Below are positions 7,518 to 15,136 of a stretch of DNA of 24,084 nt, piece after piece. Position 1 is the first letter of the stretch; each line of letters begins with the position of its first letter. Location of the stretch: positions 2,552 to 26,635 of the forward strand of contig PAGT01000030.1 in assembly GCA_002705485.1 (NCBI GenBank), written 5' to 3'. The DNA comes from Flavobacteriales bacterium (GTDB lineage: Bacteria; Bacteroidota; Bacteroidia; Flavobacteriales; Flavobacteriaceae). The notes under the pieces are model-generated. The model ran no database searches and was not told the DNA's origin. It was given only the letters and a program-made list of their open reading frames with translations. The position numbers and the translations under genes were made by a program.

Positions 7518-9578
7518 ATGCCAAAAAAAAAGAGAAAGAAATCGATTAAAAAAACAAAAAAAATAAATAAAAATAAACTTAAAAAAAGAAAAAAAATTTT
7601 TAAGTCAAAGAAAAAGAAAAAAAGTAAAGTTGCTGAAGTTTCAAAAGAGGTTATTTACAAAATTAAAACTGACTGGAAAAAAAAAGCTACGGTAAATAAA
7701 ACACAATACGAAAAAAAGTATACAGATTCCTTAAAAGATAACGATAGTTTCTGGAAAAAGGAAGGTAAAAGAATAACTTGGATTAAACCTTATTCTAAAA
7801 TTAAGGATGTTAAGTATAGTAAGACAGATGTTCATATCAAATGGTATTATGATGGTACATTAAACGCATCTGCTAACTGTATTGATAGACATTTAATAAG
7901 AAATAAAGATAAAACTGCAATTATATGGGTGGGGGACGATCCTAAAGTAAATAAAAAAATAACTTATAAACAATTGCATCATGAAGTTTCTAAAACAGCA
8001 AATGGTTTGAAAGAATTAGGTGTTAAAAGAGGTGATAGAGTAACAATTTATCTTACAATGATACCAGAACTCGCTTATACAATGTTGGCATGCGCAAGGA
8101 TAGGTGCGATTCATTCAATAATATTCGGTGGTTTTTCCTCTGAAAGTATTTCTACAAGAATAAATGATTGTAAATCTGATTATTTAATTACTGCAGATGA
8201 AGGTTTAAGAGGAGGAAAAACTATTCATTTAAAATCAATAGCTGATGAGGCATTAGTGGAATGCCCGAGAGTTAAAAAATGTATTGTAGTAAAAAGAACC
8301 GGAAATAGGGTTAACTGGGAAAGTAGAAGAGATGTATGGTATCACGACATGATTAAAAAGGTATCATCAACCTGTGAACCAGAAGAAATGAGTGCTGAGG
8401 ATCCTTTATTCATTCTTTATACATCTGGATCTACAGGTAAACCAAAGGGAGTGTTACACACAACCGGGGGGTATATGGTTTACGCATCAATGACTCATCA
8501 ATATATTTTTAATTGTAAAAAAAAAGATATTTATTTTTGCACTGCTGATATTGGTTGGATAACAGGTCATAGTTACATTATTTATGGTCCACTAGCTAAT
8601 GGAGCGACAACAATAATGTTTGAGGGATTGCCTACTTATCCGGATAATTCAAGATGGTGGCAAATAGTCGATAAATATAAAGTAAATATTTTTTACACAG
8701 CTCCGACTGCGATAAGATCATTAATGAGAGAAGGTGATAAACCTGTAAAAAAAACATCAAGAAAATCACTTAAGTTACTAGGAACTGTAGGAGAACCAAT
8801 AAATCCTGAAGCTTGGCAATGGTATTTTAAAACCGTGGGAGACTCCAGATGTCCTATAGTTGATACTTGGTGGCAGACCGAAACGGGTGGGATTCTAATT
8901 AGTCCACAAACAGGTGCAATAGATTTAAAACCAGGATCAGCTACTAAACCTTTTTATGGAGTTAGACCAGTCATTGTAGATAAAAGTGGTAAAGTTTTGA
9001 AAGGAGAAGCCCAAGGAAGATTATGTATAGCTCAGTCTTGGCCAGGACAAATGAGGACAGTTTACGGTGATCATAAAAGATTTATAGAAACATATTTTTC
9101 TCAATTTGAGGGAAAATATTTTACAGGTGATGGTTGCAGAAGGGATAAGGATGGATACTATTGGATCACTGGTAGAGTTGACGATGTTATACTTGTATCT
9201 GGACATAATCTGGGGACTGCTGAAATAGAAAGTGCATTTGTAGCACATCCGAAAGTTGCTGAGGCCGCTGTAGTTGGTTTTCCTCATGATATTAAAGGAA
9301 ATGCATTATATTGCTATGTTACACTTAATGCTGGTGAAAAACATGATGGCGATTTGGAAAGAGAATTGAAAAATCATTTAGCAAGGACATTAGGTCCAAT
9401 TTATAGACCCGAAATAATACAATTTGCGCCTGGTTTACCAAAAACTAGATCAGGAAAAATCATGAGAAGAATTTTAAGAAAAATTGCAGCTAATGAACAT
9501 GATCAGCTTGGTGATACAACAACATTAGCAGATCCAACAGTGGTAAAAAGTTTAGTTAACGAGAGAAAAAACGTTTAA
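7518..9578 (+). CDS. acs: Acs, AMP-forming acetyl-CoA synthetase with a polylysine N-terminal extension
   Basis: 686 aa. It activates acetate with ATP and CoA to acetyl-CoA in the cytosol. Motifs: the P-loop LYTSGSTGKPKGVLHTTGG, TADIGWITGHSYIIYGPL, DTWWQTETGG, YFTGDGCRRDKDGYYWITGR, and GLPKTRSGKIMRRILRK with catalytic Lys647. The equivalent Lys in Salmonella Acs is 609, an offset of 38. This matches the first 37 residues here, which contain 22 Lys and 2 Arg and no Asp or Glu. No other in-frame ATG, GTG or TTG exists between 7518 and the conserved region (YKIKTDWKKKATV), so the tail appears to be translated. The gene starts 11 bases after the EVE gene and overlaps the convergent 9575-10201 gene by 4 bases. 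Confidence 0.95.
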   Translation: MPKKKRKKSIKKTKKINKNKLKKRKKIFKSKKKKKSKVAEVSKEVIYKIKTDWKKKATVNKTQYEKKYTDSLKDNDSFWKKEGKRITWIKPYSKIKDVKYSKTDVHIKWYYDGTLNASANCIDRHLIRNKDKTAIIWVGDDPKVNKKITYKQLHHEVSKTANGLKELGVKRGDRVTIYLTMIPELAYTMLACARIGAIHSIIFGGFSSESISTRINDCKSDYLITADEGLRGGKTIHLKSIADEALVECPRVKKCIVVKRTGNRVNWESRRDVWYHDMIKKVSSTCEPEEMSAEDPLFILYTSGSTGKPKGVLHTTGGYMVYASMTHQYIFNCKKKDIYFCTADIGWITGHSYIIYGPLANGATTIMFEGLPTYPDNSRWWQIVDKYKVNIFYTAPTAIRSLMREGDKPVKKTSRKSLKLLGTVGEPINPEAWQWYFKTVGDSRCPIVDTWWQTETGGILISPQTGAIDLKPGSATKPFYGVRPVIVDKSGKVLKGEAQGRLCIAQSWPGQMRTVYGDHKRFIETYFSQFEGKYFTGDGCRRDKDGYYWITGRVDDVILVSGHNLGTAEIESAFVAHPKVAEAAVVGFPHDIKGNALYCYVTLNAGEKHDGDLERELKNHLARTLGPIYRPEIIQFAPGLPKTRSGKIMRRILRKIAANEHDQLGDTTTLADPTVVKSLVNERKNV

Positions 9579-10201
9579 AAATTTATTAATTTTTTAAATT
9601 CTTCTCTAACATTATCCCATTTTAGTATCATTGAATTTAAAACAATTTTCCTATCTAATGTTTTAAGTTCATCTGCTATCGGGGCCCATTCGTAAAGTGC
9701 TAGTGCACTCTTATTAAATGGTAAATCTGTACAATATTTTTTCCAATCTAAGTTATCAAATCTTAATTGAAATTCTTTTTTTGCTTTGACAATTAAATCT
9801 GGTGGCATATCGTTTAACTTTTCTTTATCTAAGATTGAATTATAGATATATAAAGCTTGATTTATTTCCTGATAATTTTTTGTTAAATTTAAATAAGATA
9901 TTGAATATAGAGTCATATCTTGTAAAGCGACTGAATATATATTCCATTTTGCAGTGTTTATAGATCCTAGAAGTTTTTCATCATCAAAGTGCAAGACGTA
10001 TTTAGTTCCCATCCGAGTTTTTAAATAACCATATAATGTAACTTGCGAAACCCAGGCAGATTTTTTTTGTATATAATTCTCTAGATCTTTCAAATTTCTA
10101 ATTTTTTTTTTTGGAAGAACGCCTTTAAATAAAGCAAGCAAATAAACTTTAAAATCCTGAAGCCTTATATCTTTTAGATTGAATCTGTATTTTAGCGCCA
10201 T
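9575..10201 (-). CDS. conserved alphaproteobacterial protein of unknown function
   Basis: 208 aa, no signal peptide and no clear membrane helix. I recognise a conserved-looking block, SQVTLYGYLKTRMGTKYVLHF followed by SINTAKWNIYSVALQDMTLY, that recurs in alphaproteobacterial proteins of unknown function, but I cannot name a domain or reaction. The protein appears mostly helical, with many aromatic residues. It is convergent with acs (4-base overlap of the stops) and divergent from the symporter operon 119 bases away, so it may share that regulatory gap. Placement between acs and a carboxylate-type symporter is suggestive but proves nothing. I do not propose a function. Confidence 0.8.
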   Translation of the reverse strand: MALKYRFNLKDIRLQDFKVYLLALFKGVLPKKKIRNLKDLENYIQKKSAWVSQVTLYGYLKTRMGTKYVLHFDDEKLLGSINTAKWNIYSVALQDMTLYSISYLNLTKNYQEINQALYIYNSILDKEKLNDMPPDLIVKAKKEFQLRFDNLDWKKYCTDLPFNKSALALYEWAPIADELKTLDRKIVLNSMILKWDNVREEFKKLINF

Positions 10202-10307
10202 TTATCTACTTAGAGTTGATTTATATGATAAAAATTCATTAATTTGTAGCATTTTTAGGGGTTCCAATAAATTTCATAATGAGTAAGGTAAATTCTTTTA
10301 ACCTATA

Positions 10308-10314
10308 GGGAGGG
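10308..10314 (+). promoter_or_regulatory. strong Shine-Dalgarno before the symporter small subunit
   Basis: GGGAGGG lies 6 bases before the ATG at 10321. Nearly all other starts in this window have no recognisable Shine-Dalgarno sequence, so this purine-rich site stands out and suggests strong translation of the symporter operon. The 119-base gap before the gene (10202-10320) otherwise holds only AT-rich sequence with a weak candidate promoter (TTGTAG at 10244, 17-base spacer, ATAAAT at 10267). Confidence 0.65.
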
Positions 10315-10320
10315 AAAAAA

Positions 10321-10584
10321 ATGTCAAAACAACAACAACATTGGGAGAAAACTAGAGGTTTGCTTTTTATTACATTAGCAATTTGGTTTGTCTTCTCAAT
10401 TGGCATCTTTTTCTTCGCGACTGAAATGAACGCTTCAAGCATTAAACCATTTGGATATCCTTTAACGTATTGGTTTACTTGCCAGGGTTCTCTTGGGATC
10501 TTTGTAATACTAATTTTCTGGTTTGCAGGAAGACAAGAGAAGATAGATGAAGAGTTTGGTTTCACCGAAAGAGAGGATGACTAA
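10321..10584 (+). CDS. sodium/substrate symporter small subunit (DUF4212 family)
   Basis: 87 aa with two membrane helices, at about residues 16-37 (LLFITLAIWFVFSIGIFFFA) and 50-70 (YWFTCQGSLGIFVILIFWFAG), and a charged C-terminus (RQEKIDEEFGFTEREDD). The N-terminal QQHWEKTRGLL, the W at about residue 22 and the FGYPLTYWFTCQGSL loop match DUF4212 proteins, which accompany large subunits of the VC_2705-type SSS symporters. The stop overlaps the large-subunit start as TAATG, strongly implying 1:1 co-translation. Function known from the family: accessory subunit of a sodium-coupled solute transporter in the inner membrane. Confidence 0.9.
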   Translation: MSKQQQHWEKTRGLLFITLAIWFVFSIGIFFFATEMNASSIKPFGYPLTYWFTCQGSLGIFVILIFWFAGRQEKIDEEFGFTEREDD

Positions 10585-12398
10585 TGATAAAAGGTAAATT
10601 TATCGACAACTTGCCTAAAATTTATGGAATTTATACAGGGGGTTTCCTTGGTTTTATAATTCTTATGGCAATTGCCGAAGGAGCTGGAATGTCTGCAAAG
10701 ATGATAGGTATTTTCTTTGTTGCATTTACAGTTTTTATTTATGCACTAATTGGTTACTTATCAAGAACACTTCAAGTAGATGCATATTACGTAGCTGGTA
10801 GACAAGTTCCAACAGTTTTTAATGGTATGGCAACTGCAGCAGACTGGATGTCTGGTGCATCATTCGTTGCAATGGCAGGAGGAATTTATTTTAAAGGCTA
10901 CGGATATATGGCACTTCTAGTTGGATGGACTGGAGGATATGTATTAGTTGCATCTTTATTAGCTCCATACTTAAGGAAATTTGGATGTTACACTGTTCCA
11001 GATTTTATTGGTACAAGATATGGAGGAAACTTAGCTAGGTTATCTGCCGTAATCGTTTTAACAGTTGCTTCATTTACTTACGTGACAGCTCAAATAAATG
11101 CTACTGGAACTATTGCATCTGTTGCTTTAGATATTCCATTTAATATTGCAGTTTATGTTGGTCTCGCAAGTATATTGATGTGTTCAATGCTTGGAGGAAT
11201 GAGAGCAGTTACTTGGACACAGGTTGCACAATACATTGTGTTAATTGTAGCTTACTTAATACCTGTATTCTGGATTAGTAACAAGATAGGTGCCGGTTTC
11301 TTTCCGCACTTTATGTTAGCTGATGAAGTAGCGAGAATTGCAGAGCTTGAAGGTCAATTTGGATTTGTCAAGAATTCTGCAAGTGACTTGGCTACAGTAC
11401 CAAAAGGCTTAGCAGGTATAACCAAAGCTCACTCTGATGTTAATACAACACCTTGGAAATTTATTTCATTAGCGGTATGTATGATGGCTGGAACAGCTTC
11501 TTTACCACACGTAATGATGAGATATTTCACTACTCCAAGTGTTAAAGCAGCAAGAAGATCTGTAGGTTGGTCATTATTCTTTATTTTCCTACTATACTCT
11601 TCTGCTCCAATGTTAGCGACATTATCTAAACTTTCGTTGATGGATCCAAATCTACCAACAGGAATTATAGGTAAATCAATAGCTGATGTTCAAGCAATTG
11701 ATTGGTACCAAAACTGGAACCAAGCTAACTTGATGTTTGTTAGCGACTTCAATGGTAATGGAACTCTTGAATTAAATGAATTTTTCATGGGTGGTAAAGC
11801 CGTTGTATTAGCTACACCAGAGGTTGCTGGATTACCATATGTAATTTCAGGACTAGTTGCTGCCGGAGGTATGGCTGCTGCCATGTCAACTGCTGATGGA
11901 TTGGTTCTTGCAATTTCAAATGCTTTATCGCATGACATTTACTACAAAATAATTAACCCTAAAGCTGAAACAGCAAAAAGGCTGATCGTAGCTAGGGTCT
12001 TACTTGTAATAATTGGTTTTGCTGGAGCAACAATTGCAGCTCTTGAAATTCAAGGTATCCTTGGCTCAGTTATCTGGGCATTTGACTTTGCGATGTCTGG
12101 ATTGTTCTTCCCACTTGTATTAGGAGTATGGTGGAAAAGAGCAAACGCACCAGGAGCTGTTGCTGGAATGTTGTTAGGACTCGCGTCTGGAACTGCTTAT
12201 CTAGTTTGGGTAAGAAATGGTGGTGCAGGATTCTGGGGTGTAACTCAACTAACATTCGGAATAGTTGGATCATTAGTCAGCTTAGTTTCAATGGTTGTAG
12301 TAAGCTTGTTAACTCAAGCACCGGACTCTGCTACGCAGAAAATGGTCGATGAAGTACGTATACCAAGTGGTAAAACAGTACTTGGCAAACAACATTAA
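10584..12398 (+). CDS. sodium:solute symporter large subunit (SSS family, VC_2705-like) with an EF-hand-like loop
   Basis: 604 aa with about a dozen hydrophobic helices. SSS hallmarks: YYVAGRQVPTVFNGMATAAD near residue 70, ADWMSGASFVAMAGGIYFKG, GTASLPHVMMRYFTTPSVKA, and GLVAAGGMAAAMSTADGLVL followed by AISNALSHDIYY. It resembles ActP-like acetate/carboxylate symporters, and acs lies close by, so small carboxylate uptake is a reasonable inference; the substrate cannot be read from the sequence. Residues 388-399 (11745-11780) spell DFNGNGTLELNE, which fits the 12-residue EF-hand calcium-binding consensus, just before the conserved VLATPEVAGLPYVISGLVAA helix. The gene looks richer in G and C and smoother in codon use than its neighbours, as expected for a highly expressed transporter. 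It ends before a strong terminator. Confidence 0.93.
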   Translation: MIKGKFIDNLPKIYGIYTGGFLGFIILMAIAEGAGMSAKMIGIFFVAFTVFIYALIGYLSRTLQVDAYYVAGRQVPTVFNGMATAADWMSGASFVAMAGGIYFKGYGYMALLVGWTGGYVLVASLLAPYLRKFGCYTVPDFIGTRYGGNLARLSAVIVLTVASFTYVTAQINATGTIASVALDIPFNIAVYVGLASILMCSMLGGMRAVTWTQVAQYIVLIVAYLIPVFWISNKIGAGFFPHFMLADEVARIAELEGQFGFVKNSASDLATVPKGLAGITKAHSDVNTTPWKFISLAVCMMAGTASLPHVMMRYFTTPSVKAARRSVGWSLFFIFLLYSSAPMLATLSKLSLMDPNLPTGIIGKSIADVQAIDWYQNWNQANLMFVSDFNGNGTLELNEFFMGGKAVVLATPEVAGLPYVISGLVAAGGMAAAMSTADGLVLAISNALSHDIYYKIINPKAETAKRLIVARVLLVIIGFAGATIAALEIQGILGSVIWAFDFAMSGLFFPLVLGVWWKRANAPGAVAGMLLGLASGTAYLVWVRNGGAGFWGVTQLTFGIVGSLVSLVSMVVVSLLTQAPDSATQKMVDEVRIPSGKTVLGKQH

Positions 12399-12416
12399 AT
12401 TAAATTAATTATATTA

Positions 12417-12441
12417 GGGGCGATTTAAATCGCCCCTTTTT
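12417..12441 (+). terminator. Rho-independent terminator of the symporter operon
   Basis: A perfect 20-base palindrome, GGGGCGATTTAAATCGCCCC (12417-12436), is followed directly by TTTTT. It can form a stem of 8 bp with a 4-base loop. It lies 18 bases after the symporter stop and 9 bases before the next ATG, so it closes the two-gene symporter transcript. It is the only unmistakable intrinsic terminator I see in the window. Confidence 0.93.
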
Positions 12442-12450
12442 AAAATCAAA

Positions 12451-12801
12451 ATGAGTGCTAACTTTCACCCTCTTATATATATCATTGATTACATTATGGG
12501 TCTTATAATGTGGACTTTAATTGGAAGAGTAGCGATGAATATTTTTCAAAAACAGGACTCAGAATTTTTCTTCATGAAAGTTTTTGTTAAAATGACTGAT
12601 CCATTCATTAAAATGTTCAGATTTATAACACCCTCATTCATAATCACACCCTTGGTCCCTCTATATGTCGCATGGTTTTTTTATATGTTCAGATTTTATC
12701 TTATGCCGTATTTAATGGGATATTCAGTTATGGGAATGTTATCTTTTCCACTTGAGAGCGAGATAGCAACTCAAATTTATCAAATTTTTGGTAAAAAATA
12801 A
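12451..12801 (+). CDS. small membrane protein, distantly YggT-like
   Basis: 116 aa. Two to three hydrophobic stretches are visible: residues ~7-30 (LIYIIDYIMGLIMWTLIGRV), ~60-85 (ITPLVPLYVAWFFYMFRFYL) and a shorter C-terminal one. The centre, VKMTDPFIKMFRFITPSFI, has the YggT spacing of Thr-Asp-Pro, then Arg, then Pro, and the protein has about the right size, so I infer a divergent YggT relative. That is pattern reading only. It follows the terminator by 9 bases and precedes rpe by 44 bases. No function is assigned. Confidence 0.75.
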   Translation: MSANFHPLIYIIDYIMGLIMWTLIGRVAMNIFQKQDSEFFFMKVFVKMTDPFIKMFRFITPSFIITPLVPLYVAWFFYMFRFYLMPYLMGYSVMGMLSFPLESEIATQIYQIFGKK

Positions 12802-12845
12802 TTCAAAAAAAAAACAAAAGTTGATACTAGTATTAATAGCTATCA

Positions 12846-13505
12846 ATGAAAAAAATTAAAATTTCTCCATCTATACTGTCAGCTGATTTTAGCCAATTAG
12901 CTAATGAAATTAAAAGGCTAGAAAGTGGAGGAGCAGATTTAATACATGTAGATGTTATGGACGGTCATTTTGTACCAAACATAACTATAGGACCACCGGT
13001 TATTAAATCACTTAGAGGCATCACCAAACTTCCTTTTGACGTTCACTTAATGATTTCACCTGTTCATGATTACATTAAAAATTTTGCTGAGGCGGGATCA
13101 GATATAATTACAATCCACCCTGAAGCTACGAATAATTTAACCGACTCAATAGAATATATAAAAAGTTTTAAAAAGAAAATTGGAGTTTCATTAAATCCAG
13201 ACTCACCAATTGAATTAATAGAAAAAAATTTAAATAAAATAGATTTAGTTCTAATCATGAGTGTTTTTCCGGGATTTGGAGGACAAAAATTTATACCAAA
13301 TGTTATTGAAAAAATAAAAAGGTTAAAAAAAATAAAAGAGACAAAAAACTTTAATTATGAAATTGAAGTGGATGGAGGAATCAATTTTTCTAATTATAAA
13401 AAAGTTATTGAAGCAGGTGCGGACATTCTTGTGTCAGGAACAACAATTTTTAAAGAGAATAACGGTGATATAAAAAAAAATATTGAAATACTAAGGGTTT
13501 TGTAA
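12846..13505 (+). CDS. rpe: Rpe, ribulose-phosphate 3-epimerase
   Basis: 219 aa, a full-length TIM barrel. It interconverts ribulose 5-phosphate and xylulose 5-phosphate in the pentose phosphate pathway. Motifs: ISPSILSADFSQLANEI, LIHVDVMDGHFVPNITIGP (metal-binding His and Asp), FDVHLMI, IGVSLNPDSPIE, LIMSVFPGFGGQKF, the second catalytic region IEVDGGIN, and the phosphate-binding ADILVSGTTIF near the C-terminus. Only one base separates its stop from the ATG of the heparinase-like gene, so the two are probably co-transcribed with purH. Confidence 0.96.
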   Translation: MKKIKISPSILSADFSQLANEIKRLESGGADLIHVDVMDGHFVPNITIGPPVIKSLRGITKLPFDVHLMISPVHDYIKNFAEAGSDIITIHPEATNNLTDSIEYIKSFKKKIGVSLNPDSPIELIEKNLNKIDLVLIMSVFPGFGGQKFIPNVIEKIKRLKKIKETKNFNYEIEVDGGINFSNYKKVIEAGADILVSGTTIFKENNGDIKKNIEILRVL

Positions 13506-13506
13506 A

Positions 13507-15136
13507 ATGTATCCAAAATACCCATTCTTAATTTTAGATAAGTTTAGATTTTCTATATTTTCTAAAATAAGAGATATTTATTTAAGTTCATCCTTTTATA
13601 ATCAAAAGATCTCAAAAATTATTGAAAAAAATTTAGTTTATAAACCCAACCCAAATATTGTTGATTGTATAATTAAATTTAACAAAAAAAAAAATTAATA
13701 TAGAGGACTTTAGTGTTAGTTATATGTGGGATAAAGAGAATATTAACGATGGAAACTATATAAAATTACATAATTTTTTTTGGTTATTTTCGATAAATCT
13801 GAAATCTTCTAACAAAATAATTCAATCAGTTATTGAAGATTGGATTGATAGGAACAAGAATTATAAAAGCCATAACTGGGATTTAGATGTATTGTCTAAA
13901 AGAGTGATATCTTTGTTATGTAACTCAAAGATTACATACGAAGATAGTGCATTAAATTATAAAAGAAAATTTAATTTTTTAATCAGAAAGCAAATAAATC
14001 ATTTAACTTTTCAAATTGAAAAATCAAAATTAGTTGATGATAAAATAATAGGTTGTTCAGCAATTATTTTAGCAGGGTTGTGTTATAATGACGAAGATTA
14101 CTTAAAATATGGTTTCAAATTATTAAAAAAAATAATTAGTTTTTCTCTTGATAATAATTTTTTTCCAAAATCTAGAAGTGTAAGACAGCTTATATTTTAT
14201 TTAAAATATTATATTTTTATAAGAGAATTGCTTAAAGATTCTAACCAAGAAATACCCGATTATTTGAATGAAACTATATTTTATTTAGGTCAAGGCTATA
14301 AACTGTTATGTCAAAGTATTAATCAAGTAAGCTTATTTAATGGAAACCAAGAGATGAATATTGAAGATTTTAATTCTTATCTAAAAAAAAATGGATATGA
14401 ATTTAAAGACGATATTAATGAAGCTGGAGGCTATGCACTACTAAAAGATAAAAAAACTTCAATTGTAATGGATTTGGGCAAACCTCCAGAAAAGAAATTT
14501 TCACAAAACTATCAATCGGGACCATTGTCATTTGAATTTAATTACTTGGGAAAAAAATTAATATGCAATTCTGGATACTTCCAGAATACTAGACACCAAT
14601 TAAATATAATTTCAAAATCTACTGTAGCTCAATCGACAGTGATTATAGATAATAGATCGGTTAGTAAATTTAGAAGATATAGTAATGGGATAAAATTAGT
14701 CGATAAAAGCTTTAAAATTTTTAATAAAAAAATAAACTTCGATAAAAATAAATGGATATTAGCTGGTTCACATGATGGGTATTATAAAACACATGGAATT
14801 ATTCATCAACGTGAGATAGAATATTTTCCTAATGATTTTATAATTAGGGGAAATGATTATATTACAAGAAAAAATAGCCTTAACAATCCTGATTTTGAAA
14901 TAAGATTTCATTTTCATCCTGATGCAAAATTAACAAAAACTATTGATGGAAAAAGTATTCTTATACAATTTGAAAATTCAGGATGGAAATTTATTTGTGA
15001 GGATAATATAATAGGTTTGGAAGCTGGCTTATATTTCGGTATAAAAAATTTATACATCGAAAATCAGAACATTTACATCGAAGGGAAGATAAATAATAAT
15101 AAACATAATGTTTATTGGGAGTTTAAAAAAATCTAA
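13507..15136 (+). pseudogene. heparinase II/III-like protein, reading frame interrupted at an A11 run
   Basis: Two adjacent frames read as one gene. Frame 1 (13507-13698, 63 codons) begins one base after rpe and stops just after the A11 run at 13684-13694. The second frame is open from 13673, and its first ATG is at 13724. Read across with one A fewer, the join gives a continuous protein of 542 aa, passing from FNKKK into INIEDFSVSYMWDKENINDG. The fused product matches the alphaproteobacterial heparinase II/III-like proteins found next to purH: an alpha-helical toroid with LHNFFWLFSINL at the start, then a beta-rich C-terminal domain (GPLSFEFNYLGKKLICNSG, then RHQLNIISKSTVAQSTV). No signal peptide is seen; the substrate is unknown. 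Long conserved sequence after the break suggests recent mutation, sequencing error or slippage rather than old decay. The stop overlaps the purH start (TAATG). Confidence 0.75.
13684..13694 (+). other. A11 homopolymer at the frameshift site
   Basis: Eleven consecutive A residues lie exactly where the heparinase-like frame must shift. Removing one A (or adding two) restores a single open frame. Runs of nine or more A are known to allow RNA-polymerase slippage and are also prone to sequencing and replication indels. Confidence 0.8.

Noticed and set aside
12128..12352. 74-codon plus-strand frame inside the symporter gene
   Set aside because: It is a shadow in another frame of a strongly conserved membrane-protein gene, with no signal of its own.
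13724..15136. Heparinase-like protein as an intact 470-aa gene starting at the ATG at 13724
   Set aside because: The frame is open further upstream to 13673, and the preceding 63 codons fit as its N-terminus, so a single interrupted gene is the better model.
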